Source of the DNA: Henriciella sp.
GTDB taxonomy: Bacteria; Pseudomonadota; Alphaproteobacteria; Caulobacterales; Hyphomonadaceae
NCBI GenBank assembly: GCA_013214545.1
Contig: JABSQB010000003.1
Coordinates: 1-37,235, forward strand
Reading direction: 5' to 3'
DNA length: 37,235 nucleotides
This document shows positions 16,542 to 23,702 of this stretch, in pieces. The notes under the pieces were generated by a model that ran no database searches, was not told the DNA's origin, and saw only the letters and a program-made list of their open reading frames with translations. Every line of letters starts with the position of its first letter. The first letter of the stretch is position 1. Made by a program: the position numbers and the translations under genes.

Positions 16542-17438
16542 ATGCCGACCAGTCTCTCAAAGCAGAATTCGACCCCCGGAGCGTGGGTGTTCCTGGATGG
16601 CGAGATCTTGGCCCGCGAAGCCGCCAAGATCTCGGTCAATGATCGCGGATTCCTTTTTGCGCACGCGGCCTATGAAGTGACCGCCGTCGTTAATGGTAAT
16701 CTGATCGACTTCGAGCATCACATGGCCCGCTTGGAGCACACACTGGCGGGAATTGAAGTCGATATGCCCTCCATCGATTTTGCCGAGATTCATGCCGAGT
16801 TGATCGATCGAAATCAGCTGCAGGAAGGTCTGGTCTATGTGCACGTCACGGCAGGCGACCAGGGCCCGCGAGACTATTACGGCCCCGAACAGCTCACGCC
16901 TTCAGTTTATATCTCGGTGACGCATAAGCAGCTCATCGGATCTGTGGCGCGCGAAGGTCTGACCGCCATCTTCTACGAGGACACAAGGTGGCAGCGCCGC
17001 GATCTCAAAACGACGCAATTGCTAACCCAAACCCTTGCTTATCGCGCTGCACGGCGTGCGGGTGCGGATACAGCGATCCTGTATGAAGCAGGACTTGTCA
17101 CAGAGGCCGCATCGGCAAATCTCTGGATTGTCAACGCGGACGGCACCCTGATTACCCGAGACCTTTCCTCAGCCTTGCTTCCTGGGATCACGCGGGGGCG
17201 ATTGATTTCTTTGCTGGAGAGTGACGGGCACAGGATCGAAGAGCGCGCGGTTTCGCGCGAGCAAGTTCTGCACGCGCAAGAAGCCTTCACGAGTTCAACC
17301 GGCGTGGTGATTGCCCCGGTCCTGAGCATTGATGGCGTGGCGATCGGATCGGGTCGTCCCGGTTCCGTGACGCGAAAGGTTCAGGCCGCTTACTATCAGT
17401 ATATCGGGGCAGATTTGGACCAGCTGGACTGGCTATGA
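16542..17438 (+). CDS. PLP-dependent class IV aminotransferase, D-amino-acid transaminase type
   Basis: 298 residues of fold-type IV, the family that includes D-amino-acid and branched-chain transaminases. Visible hallmarks are SVNDRGFLFAHAAYEV (31-46), the PLP-binding Lys K156 in DTRWQRRDLKTTQLL, E188 and the phosphate-binding stretch in GLVTEAASANLWIV, and LLPGITRG. The DTRW...DLKT context is closer to D-alanine transaminase than to IlvE. The likely role is supplying D-Ala/D-Glu or interconverting other D-amino acids, but the substrate cannot be read from sequence. It starts 42 bp after tilS. Its stop overlaps the convergent neighbour's stop. Confidence 0.85.
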   Translation: MPTSLSKQNSTPGAWVFLDGEILAREAAKISVNDRGFLFAHAAYEVTAVVNGNLIDFEHHMARLEHTLAGIEVDMPSIDFAEIHAELIDRNQLQEGLVYVHVTAGDQGPRDYYGPEQLTPSVYISVTHKQLIGSVAREGLTAIFYEDTRWQRRDLKTTQLLTQTLAYRAARRAGADTAILYEAGLVTEAASANLWIVNADGTLITRDLSSALLPGITRGRLISLLESDGHRIEERAVSREQVLHAQEAFTSSTGVVIAPVLSIDGVAIGSGRPGSVTRKVQAAYYQYIGADLDQLDWL

Positions 17439-17996
17439 GTCCTTGTCATCGCGGTCAGGATCAATCACCTCACCATCGAGTGTAAAGGCATCCTCATCCG
17501 ACTCAGCTGATTGCGCGGACTGCATTTGCGCCATCATCTCCTGCATCTGCCTCATCATGTCCGCCATCTGGCTCATGCCGACGCGGGCAGAGATCCAACC
17601 GCCGACAATGGCGACCAACGTGGGGAGGATGAGATAGGCCGTGTCCGACATCATCACCTGAGGTTCAAATTCAGTGGTCTGGAACAGAGCCGCGACGAGC
17701 GCCGCCAGACCAAATGCGATGCTGTATCCCACCAGTCCGATTGCGAAGCGGCGCCCAACACCGCGAAACAGGTTCTGAGGCTCTGGCTGCGCATCCGATG
17801 CTAACACGGATTTGATGTCCGTGACAGGCGACGGGCTTACTTTCCGGATCACCAGCGTCGTCACGGTCGCGACAAGCGTCAGCAAAGGAACCAGCAAGAA
17901 GCTGCGATTCATTACGCCTGCAGCAATCGCCGCGCCAAGAAAGGCGATCGGCCCCGCTAAACGCAGCAAAACTGGGATGAGAAAGGAAGTCGGCAT
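17433..17996 (-). CDS. Membrane protein with a methionine-rich cytoplasmic helix, unknown function
   Basis: 187 residues. There are four probable membrane helices (about 6-26, 32-52, 84-106 and 118-138), then a helix with eight Met in 18 residues (about 141-158, MSQMADMMRQMQEMMAQM), and an acidic tail ending DPDRDDKDS. I do not recognise a family. The Met/Gln heptad pattern suggests a coiled-coil oligomerisation helix. Metal binding through Met is an alternative. Start: ATG 17996 is preferred; a TTG four codons upstream is also open. Neither has a good Shine-Dalgarno. The stop overlaps that of the convergent aminotransferase gene. Confidence 0.65.
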   Translation of the reverse strand: MPTSFLIPVLLRLAGPIAFLGAAIAAGVMNRSFLLVPLLTLVATVTTLVIRKVSPSPVTDIKSVLASDAQPEPQNLFRGVGRRFAIGLVGYSIAFGLAALVAALFQTTEFEPQVMMSDTAYLILPTLVAIVGGWISARVGMSQMADMMRQMQEMMAQMQSAQSAESDEDAFTLDGEVIDPDRDDKDS

Positions 17997-18035
17997 ATTT
18001 CGGCTCAATCTGTGACTGCGCCCCGAATATCCTGC

Positions 18036-18320
18036 TTACAGTGTCGCTGGCAATGCGCGCGGCCGGTTTTTCAAGACGGCACGAACTTTCATCGACAGAA
18101 TGATTGCCGCCAAAACCAGTGTGACCGCATTGGCGAGAATGATCGGCAGACTGCTCTGCAACAGACCGAAGATCAACCAACCTGCGACGCCGACCGTGAA
18201 CATGGCATACATGGTCAACGAAATACCGGACGTCTCGCCCGACCGCAGCACCATCACGGCCTGCGGCAGGAATGAAATTGTCGTCAAACAAGCGGCGACC
18301 AGCCCGATCAGTTCAGTCAT
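18036..18320 (-). CDS. SemiSWEET-type (PQ-loop) transporter
   Basis: 94 residues with three membrane helices. A PQ motif lies at the end of helix 1 (TISFLPQAVMVLRSGETSGIS), followed by MYAMFTVGVAGWLIFGLL and IILANAVTLVLAAIILSMKVR. SemiSWEETs are three-helix half-transporters that dimerise to move sugars, and this is the usual length. The start at ATG 18320 has GGAG eight bases upstream and places the first helix properly. An ATG ten codons earlier adds an unlikely Cys/Thr-containing leader. It lies upstream of the Met-rich membrane gene on the same strand (39 bp apart), so the two may form a small operon. The substrate is not known. Confidence 0.85.
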   Translation of the reverse strand: MTELIGLVAACLTTISFLPQAVMVLRSGETSGISLTMYAMFTVGVAGWLIFGLLQSSLPIILANAVTLVLAAIILSMKVRAVLKNRPRALPATL

Positions 18321-18494
18321 GTGCGTAGCTCCAGAATTACAGCCCGACATATCACGCCGTGCATAGAACTTCTTCGCATATCAAGCCAATACTAACATGC
18401 GTTTTTGCATACATGTTGCTTCCCGCTGGGCACCCTTGCAGGTCAGGTTGTGTTCCCGCATGTTCTCGCCTTACGAGATGCCCCGGAGACCGTC

Positions 18495-20477
18495 TTGGCA
18501 GATACCCAATACCAACACGCGCCTGATCGACCCTGGATATTCCGCACCTATGCCGGACACTCCACGGCGCAGAAATCGAACGAACTGTATCGCCGCAATC
18601 TGTCCAAGGGTCAGACGGGTCTTTCCATCGCCTTCGATCTGCCGACCCAAACCGCTTATGATGCAGACCATATCCTCGCCCGCGGTGAGGTCGGCAAAGT
18701 CGGTGTGCCAGTTGGTCATCTCGGCGATATGCGCGTCCTGTTCGACCAGTTGCCGCTGGAAGAGATGAACACGTCGATGACGATCAATGCGCCGGCGGCG
18801 TGGTTGCTTTCACTCTATGTGGCACTGGCCGACGAGCGCGGCGATGACCGAGCCAAACTCCGCGGGACGACGCAGAACGACATTATCAAGGAATACCTCT
18901 CGCGTGGAACCTATGTGTTTCCGCCGCAGCCGAGCCTGCGCCTCATCAGCGACATGATCAGCTGGTGCTATACAGAAGTGCCCAAGTGGAACCCGATGAA
19001 TGTGTGTTCCTACCACTTGCAGGAAGCGGGCGCGACGCCGGAGCAGGAGCTTGCCTATGCTCTCGCCACGGCCTGCGCTGTCCTCGATGCCGTGAAACAA
19101 GGCGGTCAGGTGCCGGAGGAAGACTTCCCGACAGTGTTTGGGCGCATTTCCTTCTTCGTGAACGCCGGAGTGCGTTTCGTCACCGAGCTTTGTAAGATGC
19201 GCGCGTTCGTCGATCTATGGGAAGAAATTGGCCGCGATCGCTACGGGGTCACCGATGCCAAGGCTTTGCGGTTTCGCTATGGCGTTCAGGTCAATTCCTT
19301 GGGGCTCACCGAGCCGCAGCCGGAGAACAATGTCTATCGCATCTTGATTGAGGCGCTTGCCGTGACCCTCTCCAAACGCGCCCGCTGCCGGGCGCTCCAG
19401 CTGCCGGCCTGGAATGAAGCGCTCGGTCTGCCGCGCCCTTGGGATCAGCAATGGTCGCTGCGGATGCAGCAAATTCTCGCCTTCGAAACCGACTTGCTCG
19501 AATATGAAGACCTGTTCGACGGCAGTCACGTCATCGACGGAAAAACCGAAGAGCTGAAAGCGCAGGCGCGCGCTGAACTCGGCGAGATCGACAATATGGG
19601 CGGCGCGGTGGATGCCGTCGCCTACATGAAAGAGAGCCTGGTCGGCGCGCATATTGATCGCGTCCGCGGCATCGAAAGCGGCAATCTCAAAGTCATCGGT
19701 GTTAATGCCTTCACGCAAACCGAAGAGAGCCCGCTTGGCGCCGGGAACGAAGCGATTGAGACCATCGATCCGATGGTGGAGCGTCAACAAATCGACGCCC
19801 TTCGGACCTGGCGGGCACGACGGGACACGGCGCAAGTCGACGCGGCACTCGCCGCGCTGAAGTCAGCCGCGGAGTCGGGCGCCAATATCATGGAGCCCAG
19901 CATCGCCGCAGCAAAGGCAGGCGTCACGTCTGGCGAGTGGGGCGGCACCCTGCGCGAAGTGTTCGGTGAATATCGTGGCCCAACCGGCGTAGCCGTCGTC
20001 ATTGAAACCGGCGGCGATGAAGATATTGAAGCGACAAAGACCAAAGTGGAGGCCCTGTCCGGACGCCTTGGACGGGACCTGACCTATGTGCTCGGCAAGC
20101 CAGGCCTGGACGGCCACTCCAATGGCGCGGAGCAGATTGCGGCGCGCGCGCGCGCGTGCGGCATGCACGTCGTCTATGAAGGCATTCGCTTCACACCTGC
20201 TGAAATCGTTGCCCAAGCCAAGGATGCGAATGCCCATGTCATCGGGCTGTCGATCCTATCTGGGAGCCACCTTGATCTGGTGCGCGAGACTTTGGCTGAG
20301 ATGCAGAAAGCCGGCATTGAGCGCACGCCGCTCATTGTTGGGGGCATTATCCCGCTCGAAGACGAGCAAGCGCTTCGGCAGATGGGCGTCCGCCGGGTCT
20401 ATACGCCGAAAGACTTCCAGATCACCAATATCATGGAAGACGTGGTCGAGGTGGTCGAAGGCGCCTGGCTGCGATAG
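18495..20477 (+). CDS. ecm: Ethylmalonyl-CoA mutase, B12-dependent
   Basis: 660 residues. The mutase TIM-barrel domain begins RPWIFRTYAGHSTAQKSNELY and includes GLSIAFDLPTQTAYDAD, PKWNPMNVCSYHLQEAGATPEQEL and VNSLGLTEPQPENNVYRI. The C-terminal cobalamin domain has the D539-x-H541-x-x-G signature (GLDGHSNG), whose His should ligate cobalt, then GLSILSGS and IVGGIIP. The pattern matches ethylmalonyl-CoA mutase, which turns ethylmalonyl-CoA into methylsuccinyl-CoA in the ethylmalonyl-CoA pathway for C2 assimilation, better than methylmalonyl-CoA mutase. TTG 18495 is chosen because GGAG lies six bases upstream and the N-terminus then matches the family. The frame is open back to TTG 18405, which has no Shine-Dalgarno. 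No other pathway gene is adjacent. Confidence 0.9.
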   Translation: MADTQYQHAPDRPWIFRTYAGHSTAQKSNELYRRNLSKGQTGLSIAFDLPTQTAYDADHILARGEVGKVGVPVGHLGDMRVLFDQLPLEEMNTSMTINAPAAWLLSLYVALADERGDDRAKLRGTTQNDIIKEYLSRGTYVFPPQPSLRLISDMISWCYTEVPKWNPMNVCSYHLQEAGATPEQELAYALATACAVLDAVKQGGQVPEEDFPTVFGRISFFVNAGVRFVTELCKMRAFVDLWEEIGRDRYGVTDAKALRFRYGVQVNSLGLTEPQPENNVYRILIEALAVTLSKRARCRALQLPAWNEALGLPRPWDQQWSLRMQQILAFETDLLEYEDLFDGSHVIDGKTEELKAQARAELGEIDNMGGAVDAVAYMKESLVGAHIDRVRGIESGNLKVIGVNAFTQTEESPLGAGNEAIETIDPMVERQQIDALRTWRARRDTAQVDAALAALKSAAESGANIMEPSIAAAKAGVTSGEWGGTLREVFGEYRGPTGVAVVIETGGDEDIEATKTKVEALSGRLGRDLTYVLGKPGLDGHSNGAEQIAARARACGMHVVYEGIRFTPAEIVAQAKDANAHVIGLSILSGSHLDLVRETLAEMQKAGIERTPLIVGGIIPLEDEQALRQMGVRRVYTPKDFQITNIMEDVVEVVEGAWLR

Positions 20478-20510
20478 CGCCGGTCCGATACGGGGGCGTC
20501 GCCGTCGCGC

Positions 20511-21179
20511 TTAAGCAAAAAGCGGCGACCGGGTTCCGACGAGTTCACGCTCTTTCTCGAGAAGATGCTCGAATGAGGGGCGCATGTGTATCCGCGCGAC
20601 ATAGTCCGACAGGTTTGGCCAGCGGGCAGAATCGATGATCTCGCCGGCGTGGAAATAGCTGATGAAAATTCCGCCCGCTGTCAGATCTGCGAGCGTACAA
20701 TCATCGCCGAGTAAGTAGGGCCGACCACTCACCAGCTGGGACTCCAGATAATCGAACACCTGCGGACGCATCTGCTTGGCCGCGGCGACGATTTCAGGAT
20801 CCGGGTCGGTCTGCTGAAAGTTCGGCTTGATGAACTGCTCGATGAACAGCGGGGCTTCAACTTTCGAGAACAAGGCCGTGGCGAGATAGTCGCAAAGCCA
20901 TAGCATCCAGGCTGCGTCCCAACCGGCTTTCGGAAACAAGGATGGCTCAGGCACTTCCGCTTCGAGCAGCGTACACGCGGCGAGCGAGTCTGGCAGGAAG
21001 CGGCCATTCACTTCCAGGACCGGGACCTTGCCGAGCGGGCTGATCTTCAGGAAGTCCGGGTCCGGATCGCCAAGCGGCACGATGGAGACTTGCTCATAGT
21101 CGAGCCCTTTCTCCTCGATTGCCACCACGAGCCGGCGCACCCAGGGCGAAAGCAGTGTACCGTGAACTTTGAGCTGCAT
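20511..21179 (-). CDS. Glutathione S-transferase, divergent from the HxlR regulator
   Basis: 222 residues. The thioredoxin-fold domain is about 1-75 (TLLSPWVRRLVVAIEEKGLDYE, then KVPVLEV with the cis-Pro and PDSLAACTLLE, where Ser contacts the glutathione glutamyl group). The all-helical domain is about 90-210 (YLLGDDCTLADLTAGG, the N-capping/hydrophobic staple motif). Start ATG 21179 has AAGGAGG upstream, so the longer open frame to 21248 is rejected. A predicted promoter (TTGCAA 21269-21274, 17 bp, TATTTG 21246-21251) lies entirely within the long inverted repeat before the hxlR-like gene, so repression by that regulator is likely. It is convergent with the ethylmalonyl-CoA mutase gene, 33 bp apart. 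Confidence 0.9.
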   Translation of the reverse strand: MQLKVHGTLLSPWVRRLVVAIEEKGLDYEQVSIVPLGDPDPDFLKISPLGKVPVLEVNGRFLPDSLAACTLLEAEVPEPSLFPKAGWDAAWMLWLCDYLATALFSKVEAPLFIEQFIKPNFQQTDPDPEIVAAAKQMRPQVFDYLESQLVSGRPYLLGDDCTLADLTAGGIFISYFHAGEIIDSARWPNLSDYVARIHMRPSFEHLLEKERELVGTRSPLFA

Positions 21180-21225
21180 GATCAGTCCCTCCTTAACAAG
21201 GATCACAATCTGCACCGTTTTGAAA

Positions 21226-21280
21226 AACTGGTTGCAATACGAAACCAAATAAGATGCATGGTTTTATATTGCAACCAATT
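21226..21280. promoter_or_regulatory. Long inverted-repeat operator with overlapping divergent promoters
   Basis: Two 22-bp arms (21226-21247 and 21259-21280) are inverted copies matching at 19 of 22 positions, with an 11-bp spacer. The perfect core is TGGTTGCAATA, with AAACCA on the inner side. A leftward promoter, TTGCAA (21269-21274), 17 bp, TATTTG (21246-21251), sits inside it. By symmetry a rightward TTGCAA (21232-21237) is spaced 17 bp from TGCATG, a weaker -10. It separates the GST gene and the HxlR-family gene and is presumably the HxlR binding site. The pairing is seen directly; protein binding is inferred. Confidence 0.8.
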
Positions 21281-21281
21281 T

Positions 21282-21779
21282 ATGCGAGCCATGAAGACAA
21301 AATCTTTCTCAGATATGCAATGCTCAATCGCGCGAACGCTGGATCATGTCGGGTCCTGGTGGTCGCTGCTGATCATCCGCGATGCGATGATGGGCGCGCG
21401 GCGGTTCAAGCACTTCCAAAGGAATCTCGGGATCGCCAAGAATACGCTGACCAGTCGCCTCAATGACCTGGTTGCTGGCGGCATCCTCGAGCGCGTTCCG
21501 GCCGCTGATGGCTATGCCCACGAGGAATATGTGCTGACCGAGCGTGGGCGCGATCTTGCCCCCGTCATCATCGCGCTGGGCCAATGGGGTGACAAATGGG
21601 TCGCCCACGAAAAGGGGCCATCCACCGTGGTTACGGTGAGAGAGTCCGGCGAGCCCCTGCCCCGTATCTGGCCGCGCCGCGCAGATGGCGAGCTATTGGC
21701 CCTCAACGAAGTCGGCATGCGCTGGGCGAATGGCGCAGGCCCAATCACCGAAACCCAAGAAAAGGAGGATCCCTCATGA
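21282..21779 (+). CDS. HxlR-family winged-helix transcriptional regulator
   Basis: About 165 residues. The HxlR (MarR-like winged helix) domain covers CSIARTLDHVGSWWSLLIIRDAMMGARRFKHFQ, the recognition region GIAKNTLTSRLNDLVAGGIL, and a wing with YVLTERGRDLAPVIIALGQWGDKW. The N-terminal Cys (in MQCS) is conserved in many members and can be redox-sensitive. A ~45-residue tail follows. ATG 21282 directly abuts the right arm of the inverted repeat. ATG 21291 is an alternative. Neither has a Shine-Dalgarno, so the mRNA may have a very short leader. The regulator likely represses itself and the divergent GST. Its stop overlaps the next gene (ATGA). Confidence 0.9.
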   Translation: MRAMKTKSFSDMQCSIARTLDHVGSWWSLLIIRDAMMGARRFKHFQRNLGIAKNTLTSRLNDLVAGGILERVPAADGYAHEEYVLTERGRDLAPVIIALGQWGDKWVAHEKGPSTVVTVRESGEPLPRIWPRRADGELLALNEVGMRWANGAGPITETQEKEDPS

Positions 21780-22093
21780 TATCCTGCAATTGCATTGTGC
21801 AGGCCGGTCAAATCTCACCCGAGACCGAAGCTGTCCTGCGCGCGAACCTGTCAGCCTTTGCCGAACGCGCCTTTGGCGAACCGGCTGAGATAAACTGGCG
21901 CGCGATTCCAGAGCGCAGCGGCTTTACCGCCGCCAAGCCAAGCACTTCTTCGATTATCTCCATGGCCGCGAACCGAGCTGTGCCACAGCCAGAACGCGCA
22001 GAACTGCTGAAAGAGATGTGCGAGCTTTGGGTCAATGAAACCCATCGCTCACTTGATGAAGTTGTCGGCGTCATTTCCGACCCTCAAACCTAA
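21776..22093 (+). CDS. Tautomerase-superfamily-like protein without the N-terminal proline
   Basis: 105 residues starting MISCNCIVQAG, with AAGGAGG directly upstream. The pattern of two beta-alpha-beta units, with INWRAIPERSGFTAAKPSTSSIISMAANRAVPQPERAELLKEMCELW and a final VVGVISDP, resembles the 4-oxalocrotonate tautomerase/MIF fold. The catalytic Pro-2 exposed after Met removal is absent (Ile follows Met). It might form a hetero-oligomer with the Pro-containing tautomerase encoded ten bases downstream, or be non-catalytic. Both ideas are inference. It overlaps the hxlR-like stop, so it should be co-expressed with the regulator. Confidence 0.6.
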   Translation: MISCNCIVQAGQISPETEAVLRANLSAFAERAFGEPAEINWRAIPERSGFTAAKPSTSSIISMAANRAVPQPERAELLKEMCELWVNETHRSLDEVVGVISDPQT

Positions 22094-22103
22094 GGAGCCG
22101 ACC

Positions 22104-22508
22104 ATGCCCCTGTATTTGTGCAATGCGGCCAAAGGCGCAATCTCTGACGAGGCCAAGCCGAAGATCGCTGCGGACATCACCCGCATTCATTGCGACGTCA
22201 CCGGCGCCCCGCCCCAATTCGTTCACGCCTTCTTCGTCGAGGAAGACGCCGCACCGCCGCTCGACGGCAAGTCTGCGGTCTTGTTCGGGAGTATTCGTGC
22301 CAACCGGACCGATGCCCAAAAGGCGCAGATCATTGCTGAAATGCGTGAGTCTATCTCCACCCATGCCGGAATTGATCTCGACGCGATCGGAATGATGACC
22401 ACCGATGTTCCGGCAAGCTGGGCTTTTGAAGGCGGTGAAGTCATGCCTGAGCCAGGTGAAGAAGCCGAATGGCTGGCGCGTCATCAACAGCCGACGGCAG
22501 CGGAATAG
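22104..22508 (+). CDS. Tautomerase (4-oxalocrotonate tautomerase/MSAD-like)
   Basis: 134 residues starting MPLYLCNAAKG, so removal of Met exposes the catalytic Pro used by this superfamily. The fold pattern continues with PPQFVHAFFVEED, FGSIRANRTDAQKAQIIAEM and GIDLDAIGMMTTDVPASWAFEGGEVMPEPG. The length and spacing fit the fused, MSAD/cis-CaaD-like subgroups (about 130-150 residues) rather than the 62-residue 4-OT. AAGGAG nine bases upstream supports the start. It lies in the HxlR-led operon, ten bases after the Pro-less paralogue and three before the DUF4345 gene. The substrate is unknown; keto-enol isomerisation or dehalogenation are family activities. Confidence 0.8.
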   Translation: MPLYLCNAAKGAISDEAKPKIAADITRIHCDVTGAPPQFVHAFFVEEDAAPPLDGKSAVLFGSIRANRTDAQKAQIIAEMRESISTHAGIDLDAIGMMTTDVPASWAFEGGEVMPEPGEEAEWLARHQQPTAAE

Positions 22509-22511
22509 GCG

Positions 22512-22898
22512 ATGGTCGCTCGCATTTTCCTGGGTTTCATCGTCCTGTCGATTGGCAGTATTGGCATCCTCTATCTGTACGATCCCAATCTGCTCCTCGC
22601 GCGCTATGATCTCGCTACGGGGAGCGCAGGCATGGATAATATGCTGCGCTCTACCTATAGCGGCCTGTTCCTGGCCTCAGCATTGGTCTTTCTGCTCGGT
22701 GTGTTCGTAGAAGCCCGCCGGCGTGATGCTTTGGCCTTCGTCGCCATTTTCATGACCGGCGCCGCGATTGGGCGGATTGCAAGCATCCTCGCTGTCGGAT
22801 CGCCGCCCGCGACGATCATGCCGCTGCTCTATTTCGAGATTGCCGCCACCGTGATCGCCGTGGTCTTATATCTCCGCACGCCAGCTACTCAGAGCTGA
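22512..22898 (+). CDS. DUF4345-family membrane protein
   Basis: 128 residues with four predicted membrane helices (about 2-22, 44-64, 72-92 and 100-121). The pattern fits DUF4345: a short helix, a loop with YDPNLLLARYDLATGSAGMDNMLRSTYSGLFLA, then GAAIGRIASILAVGSPP and a final helix. The function of the family is unknown. It is often found next to detoxification or redox enzymes, as here. Located three bases after the tautomerase gene in the HxlR-led operon. Confidence 0.75.
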   Translation: MVARIFLGFIVLSIGSIGILYLYDPNLLLARYDLATGSAGMDNMLRSTYSGLFLASALVFLLGVFVEARRRDALAFVAIFMTGAAIGRIASILAVGSPPATIMPLLYFEIAATVIAVVLYLRTPATQS

Positions 22899-22930
22899 GC
22901 CTGATCGATACCTGAAAGAGAGGGTCCATA

Positions 22931-23656
22931 ATGTCTGATACTGTCATCATCCTGGGCGCAGGTGCCTCAAAAGGCGTCGGCGGCGCGCTTGGACGCAAGT
23001 TCGCTGCACAAGGTCACCACGTGATAATGACCGGGCGCACCGCCTCGAAAGTCGAAGCGCTGGCGAGCGAAATTACAGAATCGGGTGGTTCCGCAGAAAG
23101 CCTCGCCGTCGACGTCACCTCCGAGTCAGATCTGGATACGCTGTTCGAGCAAGCTAAAGCGCGTGGTCCAGTGGCGGCTGTGCTCTACAATGCCGGGAAC
23201 AATGCCATCATCCCGTTCGAACAGCTGGAACCGGACACGGTTGAACAATTTTGGCGCGTCGGATGTTTCGGCGCTTTCTTGACGGCCAAGCGCGCGATCC
23301 CGCTGCTCGAGGCGCAAGGCAAAGGCAGTCTGTTCTTCACTGGCGCTTCGGGCTCGATGCGTGGCCGCCCGAACTTTGCGCATTTTGCCATGATGAAAGC
23401 CGGCCTGCGCATGCTGGCACAGTCTCTGGCCCGTGATTATGGTCCTAAAGGCATCCACGTCGCCCATTTCATCATCGATGGCGTAATCGACGGTGAGATG
23501 GTCCGCAGCCGGTTTGGCGACTATCTGGACGGGCTTGGCGAGGATGGCGGACTGTCCCCGGACGCAATTGCCGATGCTTATTGGCATGTGTACAGTCAGC
23601 ACCGCTCGGCCTGGACGCACGAAATGGACCTGCGCCCCTACCGCGAAACCTGGTAG
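22931..23656 (+). CDS. SDR-family oxidoreductase with Phe replacing the catalytic Tyr
   Basis: 241 residues with a Rossmann fold. The nucleotide-binding loop is GAGASKGVG (9-17), incomplete against the classical TGxxxGxG. NAG lies at 87-89, and Ser140 is in FTGAS. The active-site YxxxK reads FAMMK (F152 to K156), so the proton-donating Tyr is missing while Lys is kept. These features agree with the SDR subgroup called classical SDR c10 in conserved-domain databases, which is described as lacking the active-site Tyr. Either the chemistry differs or the protein is not a dehydrogenase. AAGAGAGGG upstream supports ATG 22931. It lies in the HxlR-led operon, 32 bp after DUF4345. Confidence 0.85.
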   Translation: MSDTVIILGAGASKGVGGALGRKFAAQGHHVIMTGRTASKVEALASEITESGGSAESLAVDVTSESDLDTLFEQAKARGPVAAVLYNAGNNAIIPFEQLEPDTVEQFWRVGCFGAFLTAKRAIPLLEAQGKGSLFFTGASGSMRGRPNFAHFAMMKAGLRMLAQSLARDYGPKGIHVAHFIIDGVIDGEMVRSRFGDYLDGLGEDGGLSPDAIADAYWHVYSQHRSAWTHEMDLRPYRETW

Positions 23657-23702
23657 CCGAACGAGGCTGGTGATCACGTGACCGGGTGCTAGACTGTCTG
23701 GC

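Noticed and set aside
23657-23702. GGTGATCACGTGACC as a palindromic operator before the amidase gene
   Set aside because: Only short overlapping palindromes (TGATCA, CACGTG) without a longer dyad; these occur by chance.
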